A stretch of 64,000 nt of DNA, taken from positions 62,001 through 126,000 of the forward strand of contig CAJUPJ010000007.1 in NCBI GenBank assembly GCA_910588655.1, in the 5' to 3' direction. The DNA comes from an uncultured Lachnospiraceae bacterium (GTDB lineage: Bacteria; Bacillota; Clostridia; Lachnospirales; Lachnospiraceae). A model generated the notes under the pieces. That model ran no database searches and had not been told where the DNA came from. It saw only the letters and a program-made list of their open reading frames with translations. This document shows positions 49,596 to 58,023 of the stretch, piece after piece; the stretch's first letter is position 1, and the number at the start of each line of letters is the position of its first letter. The translations under genes were made by a program, and so were the position numbers.

Positions 49596-51842
49596 ATGAA
49601 GAAACAAAACCAGGAGCACCATTTAGTTGAATATATTGTAGATTTGTTAAATATACTTGAAACTGAAAATGTGGATATTAGCAATATAGATGCTGAAGAC
49701 CTTATGGAACTTGCAACAAAGACAGGGGATTGTTCTATCCAGAAGCCACATAATATCCAGACAGCATATGAAGCTGTGAAGTTTATGGATGAGATGCCGG
49801 GCGGGTTTCTGATATACCATGCTGATGATAATGAGCAGATTATTTATGCCAATAAGGCATTGCTGCGTATTTTCCAGTGCAGCACACTCCAGGAATTCCG
49901 TAAGATTACTAATAATTCATTCCAGGGGATTGTTTACCCGGAAGACCTTGATGAAGTAGAACAGAGCATAAAGGAGCAAATCAGTGCAAGCCAGTATGAC
50001 CTTGATTATGTAGAATACAGGATTATCCGTAAAGATGGCTCGCTTAGGTGGATAGAAGATTATGGGCATTATATTTACAGCGAATTTGCAGGCGGGATTT
50101 TTTATGTTTTTATTGGTGATGCAACAGAGAAAAAGAAAAAGCACCTGGAAGAAAAGGCAACTATTTTAAATGAAAGGCTTCAGAATGAGCAGAAACTCCA
50201 AAGCCTGATTGAAGAATATGATAAGGAAATAAAACTGATTAACCAGGAGCACCTGCGGCGTCTTGAAGTTATAGAAGGGCTTAGCATAAATTATGAATCA
50301 ATACTTTATGCTGACCTGGATACAGATAAAATCCTGCCATACAGGCTTAGCAGCAGGAACAGCCCGCAGTTTGGCAATAAAATGCAGGCACGTGGTTATT
50401 TGTGGTATACGTCTGAATATATAGAAGAGTGGGTACACCCTGATGACCGCCAGATGGTTTCAGTAATTACATCCCCTGGATGTATACGTGAAAAGTTATT
50501 GAACCATAAAACATTTTATGTTAATTACCGTATTATTGATAATGGAGAAATACAGTATTTACAGTTACGTGTTGTAAATGTTGGCAATAAAAACCATATT
50601 TCCCAGATTGTAATGGGTTACCGCAGTGTAGATGAGGAACTGCGGCGTGAAATGGAACAGAAACAGATGTTAGAGGAAGCTCTGAATAATGCTGACCTGG
50701 CTATTACAGCCAAGAACACCTTCCTTTCTAATATGTCACATGATATGAGAACACCACTTAATGCAAATTTTGGATATACAGTGCTTGCCAGGAAGTATAC
50801 CAGCAACAGTGAAGCAGTAGAAGATTATCTTGAGAAAATTGAGAGCTCGGGCAGGCAGCTTTTAGATTTAATTGACAAGGTGCTGGAAATATCATGGACA
50901 GAAACAAATGATGTACAGCTTGAGGAATTAGAATGTAATTTGTGTGATATTATGCAGGATTTATATAATATGCTGCTTCCACAGGCACAGAAAAAGAATA
51001 TAAACCTTTCAGTTAATTCTTCAAGGCTTATGCATTATGATGTATTTAGTGACCCTGGCAAGCTTAAACAGCTTTTTATGCATCTTTCTAATAATGCAAT
51101 TAAATATACAGAATATGGCGGCAGGGTAGATGTAAGCCTTGTTGAACTTGAAAGGCTTCCTAATGACCAGATAGTATGCCAGTTTACAGTTGAAGATACA
51201 GGCATAGGCATAGGGGAAGAGTTTTTAGAACATATTTTTGAGCCGTTTGAGCGGGAAAAAAATACAACATTAAGCGGTGTACATGGGACTGGTCTTGGAC
51301 TGACAATAGTTAAAAATATTACTGAGATGATGGGTGGCAGGATAGAGGTAAAAAGCAATGCTGGCAAAGGGAGCAGGTTTACAGTTACACTCCGCCTGCG
51401 TATACAGGAACAGCCCCTTTCAATTTCTAATGGCAATGAAGATACACTTTCGCAGCTTATGAACCACAAAATCCTTCTTGTTGAGGATAATGAGATTAAC
51501 CTTGAAATTGAAACAGAAATATTACAGGGGCTTGGCTTTGTAATTGAAACTGCTGAAAATGGAAGTATTGCTGTTGAGAAAATAAAGGAAGCTGCCCCAG
51601 GGGAATTTGCACTTGTGCTTATGGATATACAGATGCCAGTTATGGATGGCCTGCAGGCAACCCAGTTAATAAGGAAAATAGAAAATCCTGATTTGGCAAG
51701 GATACCAATTATTGCACTGTCTGCAAATGCATTTGAAAGTGACAGGAAGATGTCTATAGAAAGCGGCATGAATGCCCATCTCACAAAACCTATAGATGTC
51801 CCGCTTTTGCTTGAAACTTTAGTTAAAACATTAAAAAAATGA
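49596..51842 (+). CDS. Hybrid histidine kinase (PAS-PAS-HisKA-HATPase-REC)
   Basis: 748 aa, no membrane segment. PAS domain 1 at about 60-180 (GGFLIYHADDNEQIIYANKA, YRIIRKDGSLRWIEDYG), a coiled coil, a second PAS-like domain at about 225-345, the phospho-acceptor box LSNMSHDMRTPLNA (His near 386), ATPase boxes LSNNAIKYTEYGG, VEDTGIGI and HGTGLGL, and a C-terminal receiver (about 625-745; LVLMDIQMPVMDG). It is soluble and so senses an internal signal, perhaps with a cofactor in PAS. GGAGGGTG precedes ATG 49596. It is closely followed by a chemoreceptor and a lipoprotein, suggesting a single operon. Confidence 0.93.
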   Translation: MKKQNQEHHLVEYIVDLLNILETENVDISNIDAEDLMELATKTGDCSIQKPHNIQTAYEAVKFMDEMPGGFLIYHADDNEQIIYANKALLRIFQCSTLQEFRKITNNSFQGIVYPEDLDEVEQSIKEQISASQYDLDYVEYRIIRKDGSLRWIEDYGHYIYSEFAGGIFYVFIGDATEKKKKHLEEKATILNERLQNEQKLQSLIEEYDKEIKLINQEHLRRLEVIEGLSINYESILYADLDTDKILPYRLSSRNSPQFGNKMQARGYLWYTSEYIEEWVHPDDRQMVSVITSPGCIREKLLNHKTFYVNYRIIDNGEIQYLQLRVVNVGNKNHISQIVMGYRSVDEELRREMEQKQMLEEALNNADLAITAKNTFLSNMSHDMRTPLNANFGYTVLARKYTSNSEAVEDYLEKIESSGRQLLDLIDKVLEISWTETNDVQLEELECNLCDIMQDLYNMLLPQAQKKNINLSVNSSRLMHYDVFSDPGKLKQLFMHLSNNAIKYTEYGGRVDVSLVELERLPNDQIVCQFTVEDTGIGIGEEFLEHIFEPFEREKNTTLSGVHGTGLGLTIVKNITEMMGGRIEVKSNAGKGSRFTVTLRLRIQEQPLSISNGNEDTLSQLMNHKILLVEDNEINLEIETEILQGLGFVIETAENGSIAVEKIKEAAPGEFALVLMDIQMPVMDGLQATQLIRKIENPDLARIPIIALSANAFESDRKMSIESGMNAHLTKPIDVPLLLETLVKTLKK

Positions 51843-51855
51843 GGTAATGCGTATT

Positions 51856-53841
51856 ATGGGAAGACAGAGAAAGAAAAAAACATGGATTAAGGTAAAACGA
51901 AGTATACGTTTTAAGATTATGGTTTTAACAACCATAGTTGTATTAGGTGTTATGCTTGTCTGTACTGCAATAATGCGTTATTCTATGCGCAGCCTTACAG
52001 AAACAATATTAATTGATGTATTACAGCCTGCTGCCAGGCAGTCAGCTAAGGCAGTTGAGGCTAATATACATCTTATGGCAGACAGGGTTATGGATATTGC
52101 ATCAGATAAGACAATTGCAAGGGTGGATGCAACACCTGCCCAGATTGACTGGGTTTTAGATGATGCTGCCAATACATATGAATTCTATGGTATAGGCGTT
52201 TATGGCAAAGATGGAGGGAAACTGGCAGCAGTTGGGGAGATGTTCCAGGATTTTTCTGGTACAGAGCTGTTTTCACTTCTAAAAGAAACAGACAATATGG
52301 TTATTGATGACCCTGTAATAAATGACAATTATATTGGAATACCTGTAGGGATGCCAGTAAAAGCTGGAGGGGAAACGGTTTCGTATCTGGCAGGGATTTA
52401 TAAATATGATATGCTAAGTGATGTGCTTGGCTCAATACATATCGGACATACAGGAATGGCACTTATTATTAATGAAGAGGGAAAGATAACAGGGCATCCT
52501 TCTGCGGATATAGTGCGCCAGGAACTTAATATATATGACCTTGATAAAGATGAAAGTGCGCATAAAATATATGACAAGATGCTTGCAAGGGAAACTGGTA
52601 CAGCAGAAGGGATTGTTAATGGACAGGATGCGTATGTAAGTTACTGTCCGGTAAGGGGTACGCTCTGGTCATTTGCAGTAGAAGTTCCAAAGAAAGATTA
52701 TATGCGCCCTGCTAATGTTGCACTGTACAGTACAATGACTGGCACGGCAGGCGTCCTGGTGCTTGCGCTGGCGGCTATATGGTTAGTAACTACTGTAATC
52801 TCCGCCCAGCTTAAAAAGGCAATTACCAGGATGAACTGGTTTTCAGAAGGGGATTTAAAGTCTGATATTGAAGTTAAAAAATCAGGAGATGAAGCAGAGG
52901 TGCTTTCCCTTTCCCTGAAGACAACTGTAGAACATATTAATGGGTATATTACAGAGATACAGCATGTACTTGAAAATATTTCCGCAGGCAACCTGGATAT
53001 TTCGGCAGATGGTGATTATAAAGGTGATTTTATAGTAATAGGGGATTCCCTGAACCAGATAATTGTTTCATTAAATAATATAATGAAGCAGATTAATAAT
53101 ACATCACACCAGCTTGCAGATACAGCACATAATATGGAAATACAGTCAAAGGAACTGCACCAGGCTGCTTATACACAGAATAATGCGATGGAAAGCTTAA
53201 CTTCAGAGGTGGGTGTAATTAAGAATAATTTAAGTGAAGTAACAGAGAATACTAAATGTACACACCAGAGGGCTTTTGAAATTGCAGAACAGATATCAGA
53301 CAGCAACAGGAGAATGGATGAACTTAAAGATGCCATTAGTGCTATAGAGAAGAATGCTTATGATGTTAATAAAATATCACTGCTTGTTGAGGATATTGCC
53401 AGACAGACAAAGATACTGTCATTAAATGCAACAGTAGAGGCAGCAAGGGCAGGTGAGGCTGGCTCAGGTTTTGCAGTAGTCGCGCAGGAAGTAAGGAAAC
53501 TGGCAGAAGAGAGCGAAGAAGCAGCTAGAAATACTTCTATGCTTATTGCACAGTCAGGAGTCCTTATAACAAAAGGGGTGGAACTTACAAGAGAAGCAGC
53601 AAAATCACTTGAATTAATCAGCAGCAGCTCAGAGGAGGTTACAAATATTGCAGGACGGCTGTCCGAAGCTGTGGATATACAGGAAACTTCATTACATGAA
53701 ATTACAGATAAAATAGATGAGATTTCTACAATTACAGAACAGAACCTCCAGTCAGCAGAGAATACAGAGAGGGCGAGTGCAGGATTAAAAACAGAATCAG
53801 AGAAATTAAAGGAACTTTTAAAGAAATTCAAGTTCCACTAG
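51856..53841 (+). CDS. Methyl-accepting chemotaxis protein with dCache-type sensor
   Basis: 661 aa. TM1 at about 22-43 (IMVLTTIVVLGVMLVCTAIM), an extracellular dCache-like domain (about 50-290, DWVLDDAANTYEFYGIGVYG and LAGIYKYDMLSDVLGSIHIG), TM2 at about 295-317, a HAMP domain and a signalling coiled coil with DIARQTKILSLNATVEAARA and GSGFAVVAQEVRKLAEESEE. The hairpin tip differs slightly from the consensus (KILSLNAT). ATG 51856 fits the GAGGT at 51841; ATG 51847 is too close. The preceding kinase stop is 14 bp away. Confidence 0.92.
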   Translation: MGRQRKKKTWIKVKRSIRFKIMVLTTIVVLGVMLVCTAIMRYSMRSLTETILIDVLQPAARQSAKAVEANIHLMADRVMDIASDKTIARVDATPAQIDWVLDDAANTYEFYGIGVYGKDGGKLAAVGEMFQDFSGTELFSLLKETDNMVIDDPVINDNYIGIPVGMPVKAGGETVSYLAGIYKYDMLSDVLGSIHIGHTGMALIINEEGKITGHPSADIVRQELNIYDLDKDESAHKIYDKMLARETGTAEGIVNGQDAYVSYCPVRGTLWSFAVEVPKKDYMRPANVALYSTMTGTAGVLVLALAAIWLVTTVISAQLKKAITRMNWFSEGDLKSDIEVKKSGDEAEVLSLSLKTTVEHINGYITEIQHVLENISAGNLDISADGDYKGDFIVIGDSLNQIIVSLNNIMKQINNTSHQLADTAHNMEIQSKELHQAAYTQNNAMESLTSEVGVIKNNLSEVTENTKCTHQRAFEIAEQISDSNRRMDELKDAISAIEKNAYDVNKISLLVEDIARQTKILSLNATVEAARAGEAGSGFAVVAQEVRKLAEESEEAARNTSMLIAQSGVLITKGVELTREAAKSLELISSSSEEVTNIAGRLSEAVDIQETSLHEITDKIDEISTITEQNLQSAENTERASAGLKTESEKLKELLKKFKFH

Positions 53842-53877
53842 ACAGTAATCCAAATCTATATAAGGAAGGTGGTAAAT

Positions 53878-54330
53878 ATGGGCAGGCTAAAGATTGCAGC
53901 AGTGCTGGCAGCAACAGTTATTATAGCTGCTGGCTGTTCAAACCAGCAAGAGCCGGAAACCATGAAGGATGGGACTTATACAGCACAGATGGAAGAATAT
54001 TCGCATGGCTGGAAAGAATATGTTACAATTATTGTAAAAAATGGTGAGGTAGTTACTACAGAATATAATGCAGAGAATGCCAGCGGGTTTATTAAAAGCT
54101 GGGACAATGCATATATGAGAAATATGAAATCTGTCCAGAACACATACCCTAATGAATATACACGTTATTATGCAGCGCAGCTTACAGGCAATAAAGAAGC
54201 ACCAGAAATAGATTTATTAAGTGGTGCATCAAACTCAGGCGGTAATTTCCAGAAACTTTCAGAAGCAGTTGTAAAACAGGCAATAAAGGGGGATTCGTCA
54301 GTAGTGGAGGTTGCAGGAGGTGAAAAGTAA
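53878..54330 (+). CDS. FMN-binding-type lipoprotein
   Basis: 150 aa. Lipoprotein signal peptide with lipobox IIAAGC (Cys near residue 20). The rest resembles FMN-binding domains found in Firmicute lipoproteins such as pheromone-precursor proteins: MKDGTYTAQMEEYSHGWKEY, a VTIIVKNGEVVTTEYNAEN strand pair and DLLSGASNSGGNFQKLSEAV near the end. The SGAS segment occupies the place of the SGAT flavinylation motif. If covalent FMN is carried, it could serve extracellular electron transfer; this is inference. It follows the chemoreceptor by 36 bp. ATG 53878 has AAGGAAGGTGG upstream. Confidence 0.78.
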   Translation: MGRLKIAAVLAATVIIAAGCSNQQEPETMKDGTYTAQMEEYSHGWKEYVTIIVKNGEVVTTEYNAENASGFIKSWDNAYMRNMKSVQNTYPNEYTRYYAAQLTGNKEAPEIDLLSGASNSGGNFQKLSEAVVKQAIKGDSSVVEVAGGEK

Positions 54331-54439
54331 TTTTAAAGATAAAAGATTGCTTTTGGCAGATAAATGTCATACAATAATAATGGATGGTAAAAAAGGAATT
54401 ATTATCCAGACAAGCTATTATAATTAATGGAGGTTTATT

Positions 54440-56683
54440 ATGTACGAGAATGAAATTGAAAACATTGCATCTAAAGGAAGCAATGAAGAAATTTATTATG
54501 CCCTTTTAGAGTTTACCAAAAATGCCATGCAGGAGCGTGGCAGGATTGAGGGAAAGAAAAAGCTGTATTATATTTCAGCAGAATTCCTTATTGGAAAGCT
54601 TCTTTCTAATAACCTTATAAACTTAGGCATATATGATGATGTTGCTGCTGCTTTAAAACGCCACGGCAAAAGTATGGCAGAAATAGAAGAAGCAGAGCCA
54701 GAACCATCACTGGGAAATGGCGGGCTTGGGCGTCTTGCAGCATGTTTCCTTGATTCTATTGCTACTCTGGGGCTTGCGGGCGACGGGATAGGCCTTAATT
54801 ACCATCTGGGGCTTTTTAAACAGGAGTTTGAGAAAAATCTCCAGAAAGAAGTAAAAAACCCTTGGATTAAAAGGCAGAGCTGGCTTAGGAAAACAGATAA
54901 AAGCTACACTGTAATTTTTGGTGGTTTGCGTGTCCAGTCTGTTATGTATGAAATTGATGTTACTGGATATGATAATAAATGTAACACACTTAAGCTTTTT
55001 GATATTGAATCTGTAGATGAAGATATAGTACAGGATGGCAGCATATATTTTGATAAGAACGATATAAGAAAGAACCTTACTTTATTCCTCTATCCTGATG
55101 ACAGTGATTATAATGGGCAGCTCCTGCGTATTTACCAGCAGTATTTTATGACCAGCAATGCAGCACAGCTTATTATTGATGAAGCTGTGGCAAAGGGAAG
55201 CAATCTCTATGATTTGCCAGATTATGCAGTAGTACAGATTAATGATACACATCCTACAATGGTTATTCCGGAACTTATAAGGCTTCTGCTTAAAAGAGGC
55301 ATTGGCATGGATGATGCTATTAATATAGTATCAAAAATGTGTGCATATACAAACCATACAATTCTTTCAGAAGCACTTGAGAAATGGCCAATATGGTTCT
55401 TAGAGAAAGTTGTGCCACACCTTATACCTGTTATTAAAATGTTAGATGTAAAGGTTAAGGAGAAATACAGCAACCCGGCACTTGCCATTATTGACAAAGA
55501 AAACAGGGTGCATATGGCGCATATTGACATACATTATGGATTCAGCGTAAATGGTGTTGCTGCGCTTCATACAGATATACTTAAAAACAGTGAACTTAAG
55601 CCGTTTTATGATATTTACCCACATAAATTCAATAACAAGACTAACGGCATAACATTCAGAAGGTGGCTTTTGCATTGTAACCATGAACTTTCAGATTTTA
55701 TTACATCTAAAATTGGTGATGGTTATAAGAAAAATGCAGATGAACTTGAGAAATTAATGCAGTTTGCAGGCGATAAAGAAGTGCTGGATAAACTGTTAGA
55801 TATTAAAGCAGCTAAAAAGAAAGAATTTAAAGAATACCTTCTTGCAAAAGAGGGCATAGAAATAGATGAGAACTCTGTTTTTGATGTACAGGTTAAGCGC
55901 CTGCATGAATACAAACGCCAGCAGATGAATGCGCTTTATATTATTTACAAATATATGGAAATAAAAGCTGGCAAAAAGCCTGAAAGGCCTGTTACAATGA
56001 TTTTTGGTGCAAAGGCAGCGCCTGCTTATACAATAGCAAAGGATATTATACACCTTATACTTTGTCTTTCAGAGGTTATTAAAAATGACCCTGATGTAAG
56101 CCCATACCTTAATGTTGTAATGCTTGAGAACTATAATGTAACTTATGCAGAAAAGGTTATCCCTGCTGCTGATATTTCAGAGCAGATTTCCCTTGCCTCA
56201 AAAGAAGCAAGCGGAACAAGCAATATGAAGTTTATGTTAAATGGTGCTGTAACCCTTGGTACTGATGATGGTGCTAATGTTGAAATACATGAGTTTACAG
56301 GTGATGATAATATCTATATATTTGGCGAGACCAGCAGCCAGGTAATAGAACACTATAAAAACAGCGATTATTCACCTGAGAAGCTTTATGACGGTGATGA
56401 GGAAATATCAAAGCTTGTTGACTTTATTATAAGTAAAGAACTCTTTGCAGTTGGCAATAAAAAGAGCCTTATAAGGCTTTATATGGAAATTGTGACTAAG
56501 GACTGGTTTATGGCGCTGCTTGACCTTAAGGACTATATAAAAGTTAAAGAACAGGTGCTCGCAGACTATGAGGACAGGGAGAAATGGGCTGGCAAGATGC
56601 TTGTTAATATAGCAAAGGCTGGTTTCTTCTCATCAGACAGGACAATAGCACAGTATAATGAAGATATATGGAAACTGAAATAA
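54440..56683 (+). CDS. glgP: Glycogen phosphorylase
   Basis: 747 aa, GT35 family. It releases glucose 1-phosphate from glycogen with pyridoxal phosphate. Visible blocks: EPSLGNGGLGRLAACFLDS, GIGLNYHLGLFKQEF, QINDTHPTMVIPELIRLL, VKRLHEYKRQQMNALY, and the cofactor lysine in SGTSNMKFMLNGAVTLGTDD. The N-terminal regulatory region is short, suggesting little allosteric control. GGAGG precedes ATG 54440. Its stop lies inside a small gene that starts at 56668, and pfk follows. Confidence 0.96.
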   Translation: MYENEIENIASKGSNEEIYYALLEFTKNAMQERGRIEGKKKLYYISAEFLIGKLLSNNLINLGIYDDVAAALKRHGKSMAEIEEAEPEPSLGNGGLGRLAACFLDSIATLGLAGDGIGLNYHLGLFKQEFEKNLQKEVKNPWIKRQSWLRKTDKSYTVIFGGLRVQSVMYEIDVTGYDNKCNTLKLFDIESVDEDIVQDGSIYFDKNDIRKNLTLFLYPDDSDYNGQLLRIYQQYFMTSNAAQLIIDEAVAKGSNLYDLPDYAVVQINDTHPTMVIPELIRLLLKRGIGMDDAINIVSKMCAYTNHTILSEALEKWPIWFLEKVVPHLIPVIKMLDVKVKEKYSNPALAIIDKENRVHMAHIDIHYGFSVNGVAALHTDILKNSELKPFYDIYPHKFNNKTNGITFRRWLLHCNHELSDFITSKIGDGYKKNADELEKLMQFAGDKEVLDKLLDIKAAKKKEFKEYLLAKEGIEIDENSVFDVQVKRLHEYKRQQMNALYIIYKYMEIKAGKKPERPVTMIFGAKAAPAYTIAKDIIHLILCLSEVIKNDPDVSPYLNVVMLENYNVTYAEKVIPAADISEQISLASKEASGTSNMKFMLNGAVTLGTDDGANVEIHEFTGDDNIYIFGETSSQVIEHYKNSDYSPEKLYDGDEEISKLVDFIISKELFAVGNKKSLIRLYMEIVTKDWFMALLDLKDYIKVKEQVLADYEDREKWAGKMLVNIAKAGFFSSDRTIAQYNEDIWKLK

Positions 56684-56847
56684 TTATTTCACTGCCAGTA
56701 ATTATAATTGTGGCACTGGTTGCCACAGCAGGTTATATTATTGTGGCAAAGGTAGCAGGCAGGAAATGGGGCTATACAGAAGAAAGGGAGAAAGAGCTTG
56801 AAGATATCCCGGAAGATGCGTTGTTAAAAAAACGCAGGAAGCGTTAA
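56668..56847 (+). CDS. Small membrane protein (59 aa) overlapping the glgP end
   Basis: METEIIISLP, then one hydrophobic helix (about 5-30, PVIIIVALVATAGYIIVAKV), and a charged tail ending ALLKKRRKR. The ATG (56668) lies inside the last codons of glgP in another frame, giving a 16-bp overlap and likely translational coupling, since no strong ribosome site is visible. The composition (helix followed by acidic then basic tail) looks like a real small protein. No family recognised. Confidence 0.55.
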   Translation: METEIIISLPVIIIVALVATAGYIIVAKVAGRKWGYTEEREKELEDIPEDALLKKRRKR

Positions 56848-56910
56848 TATAAGGGCACTGGCTGGGTAAAGGCGGGTGTCCTCTATATAAAAGAAGGTTC
56901 TATATACATA

Positions 56911-56932
56911 TGCAGGTATTTTAAAACCTGCA
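56911..56932 (+). promoter_or_regulatory. Hairpin just before the pfk ribosome site
   Basis: TGCAGGT and ACCTGCA (56911-56917 with 56926-56932), directly followed by GAAAGGCGGGG. Likely part of the pfk leader; too close to the start to be a conventional terminator. Confidence 0.4.
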
Positions 56933-56947
56933 GAAAGGCGGGGATTT

Positions 56948-58021
56948 ATGAAGAAAATAGGATTTTTAACAAGCGGCGGTGACTGCCAGAGTTTGAATGC
57001 AACAATGAGAGGTGTAGCTAAGACCTTGTACCAGAGATATGATGATGTTAAGATATATGGTATTTTAGAGGGATATAAAGGGCTTATCTATGGCAATTAC
57101 AGGGAAATGAAGCCAGGAGATTTTTCTGGCATACTTACAGAAGGCGGTACAATTATTGGCACTTCAAGGCAGCCATTTAAGAAGATGCGTGAGCCTGATG
57201 AGAACGGCCTTGATAAAGTAAAGGCAATGAAAGAGAACTATAAGAAGTGGGGGCTTGACTGCCTTGTAATACTTGGCGGCAATGGCACACATAAAACTGC
57301 TAACCTGCTTAGTGAGGAAGGCTGTAATGTAGTAACACTTCCAAAAACTATTGACAATGATATCTGGGGAACTGATATTACATTTGGTTTCCAGAGTGCA
57401 GTAAATATCGCAACTAATGCTATTGACTGCATCCATACTACAGCAGCATCACATGGCAGGGTGTTTATTGTGGAAGTTATGGGGCATAAGGTTGGATGGC
57501 TTACATTACATGCAGGTATTGCAGGTGGTGCAGATATAATCCTTCTTCCAGAAATCCCATATGATATTAATGCAGTAGTTAAAGCCCTTGAAAAGAGGAA
57601 CAGGCAGGGCAAGAGGTTTTCTATACTTGCAGTTGCAGAAGGTGCTATTTCAAAAGAGGATGCAGCACTTAGCAAAAAGGAACTTAAGGCAAAGAATAAA
57701 GATAATCCTTATCCTTCAATATCATATAAGATTGGCAAGGAGATAGAGGAGAGGACAGGACAGGAAGTGCGTATTACAGTACCAGGCCATACACAGCGTG
57801 GTGGTGAGCCATGCCCATATGACAGGGTAATTTCAAGCAGGCTTGGTTCAGCAGCAGCAAGGTTTATTATTGAAGGCAAATTTGGCTATATGGCAGGAAT
57901 TAAGAATAATGAAGTAATACCTGTACCGCTTAGTGAAGTTGCTGGCAGGCTTAAAACTGTTAATCCAGATTCCTCAATTATAAGGGAAGCTAAAGGACTT
58001 GGAATTTCATTTGGTGATTAA
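56948..58021 (+). CDS. pfkA: 6-phosphofructokinase
   Basis: 357 aa. Phosphorylates fructose 6-phosphate in glycolysis. Motifs: FLTSGGDCQSLNATMRG at the N-terminus, LGGNGTHKTAN (Asn near 112, Gly near 113) and PKTIDND (Lys near 133, catalytic Asp near 136), VEVMGHKVGWL, and GHTQRGGEPCPYDR. In E. coli-type ATP enzymes the corresponding positions are Asp-Gly and Gly, while pyrophosphate-type enzymes have Asp-Asp and Lys. The mixture Gly/Lys occurs in some ATP-dependent enzymes; the Asn in place of Asp is less usual. Donor is uncertain between ATP and PPi, ATP favoured by Gly. Confidence 0.9.
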   Translation: MKKIGFLTSGGDCQSLNATMRGVAKTLYQRYDDVKIYGILEGYKGLIYGNYREMKPGDFSGILTEGGTIIGTSRQPFKKMREPDENGLDKVKAMKENYKKWGLDCLVILGGNGTHKTANLLSEEGCNVVTLPKTIDNDIWGTDITFGFQSAVNIATNAIDCIHTTAASHGRVFIVEVMGHKVGWLTLHAGIAGGADIILLPEIPYDINAVVKALEKRNRQGKRFSILAVAEGAISKEDAALSKKELKAKNKDNPYPSISYKIGKEIEERTGQEVRITVPGHTQRGGEPCPYDRVISSRLGSAAARFIIEGKFGYMAGIKNNEVIPVPLSEVAGRLKTVNPDSSIIREAKGLGISFGD

Positions 58022-58023
58022 TT

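Noticed and set aside
56948..58021. Calling the phosphofructokinase pyrophosphate-dependent
   Set aside because: Although Lys is present in PKTIDND, the Gly after the Asn in GGNG is the ATP-type residue, so the donor is left open.
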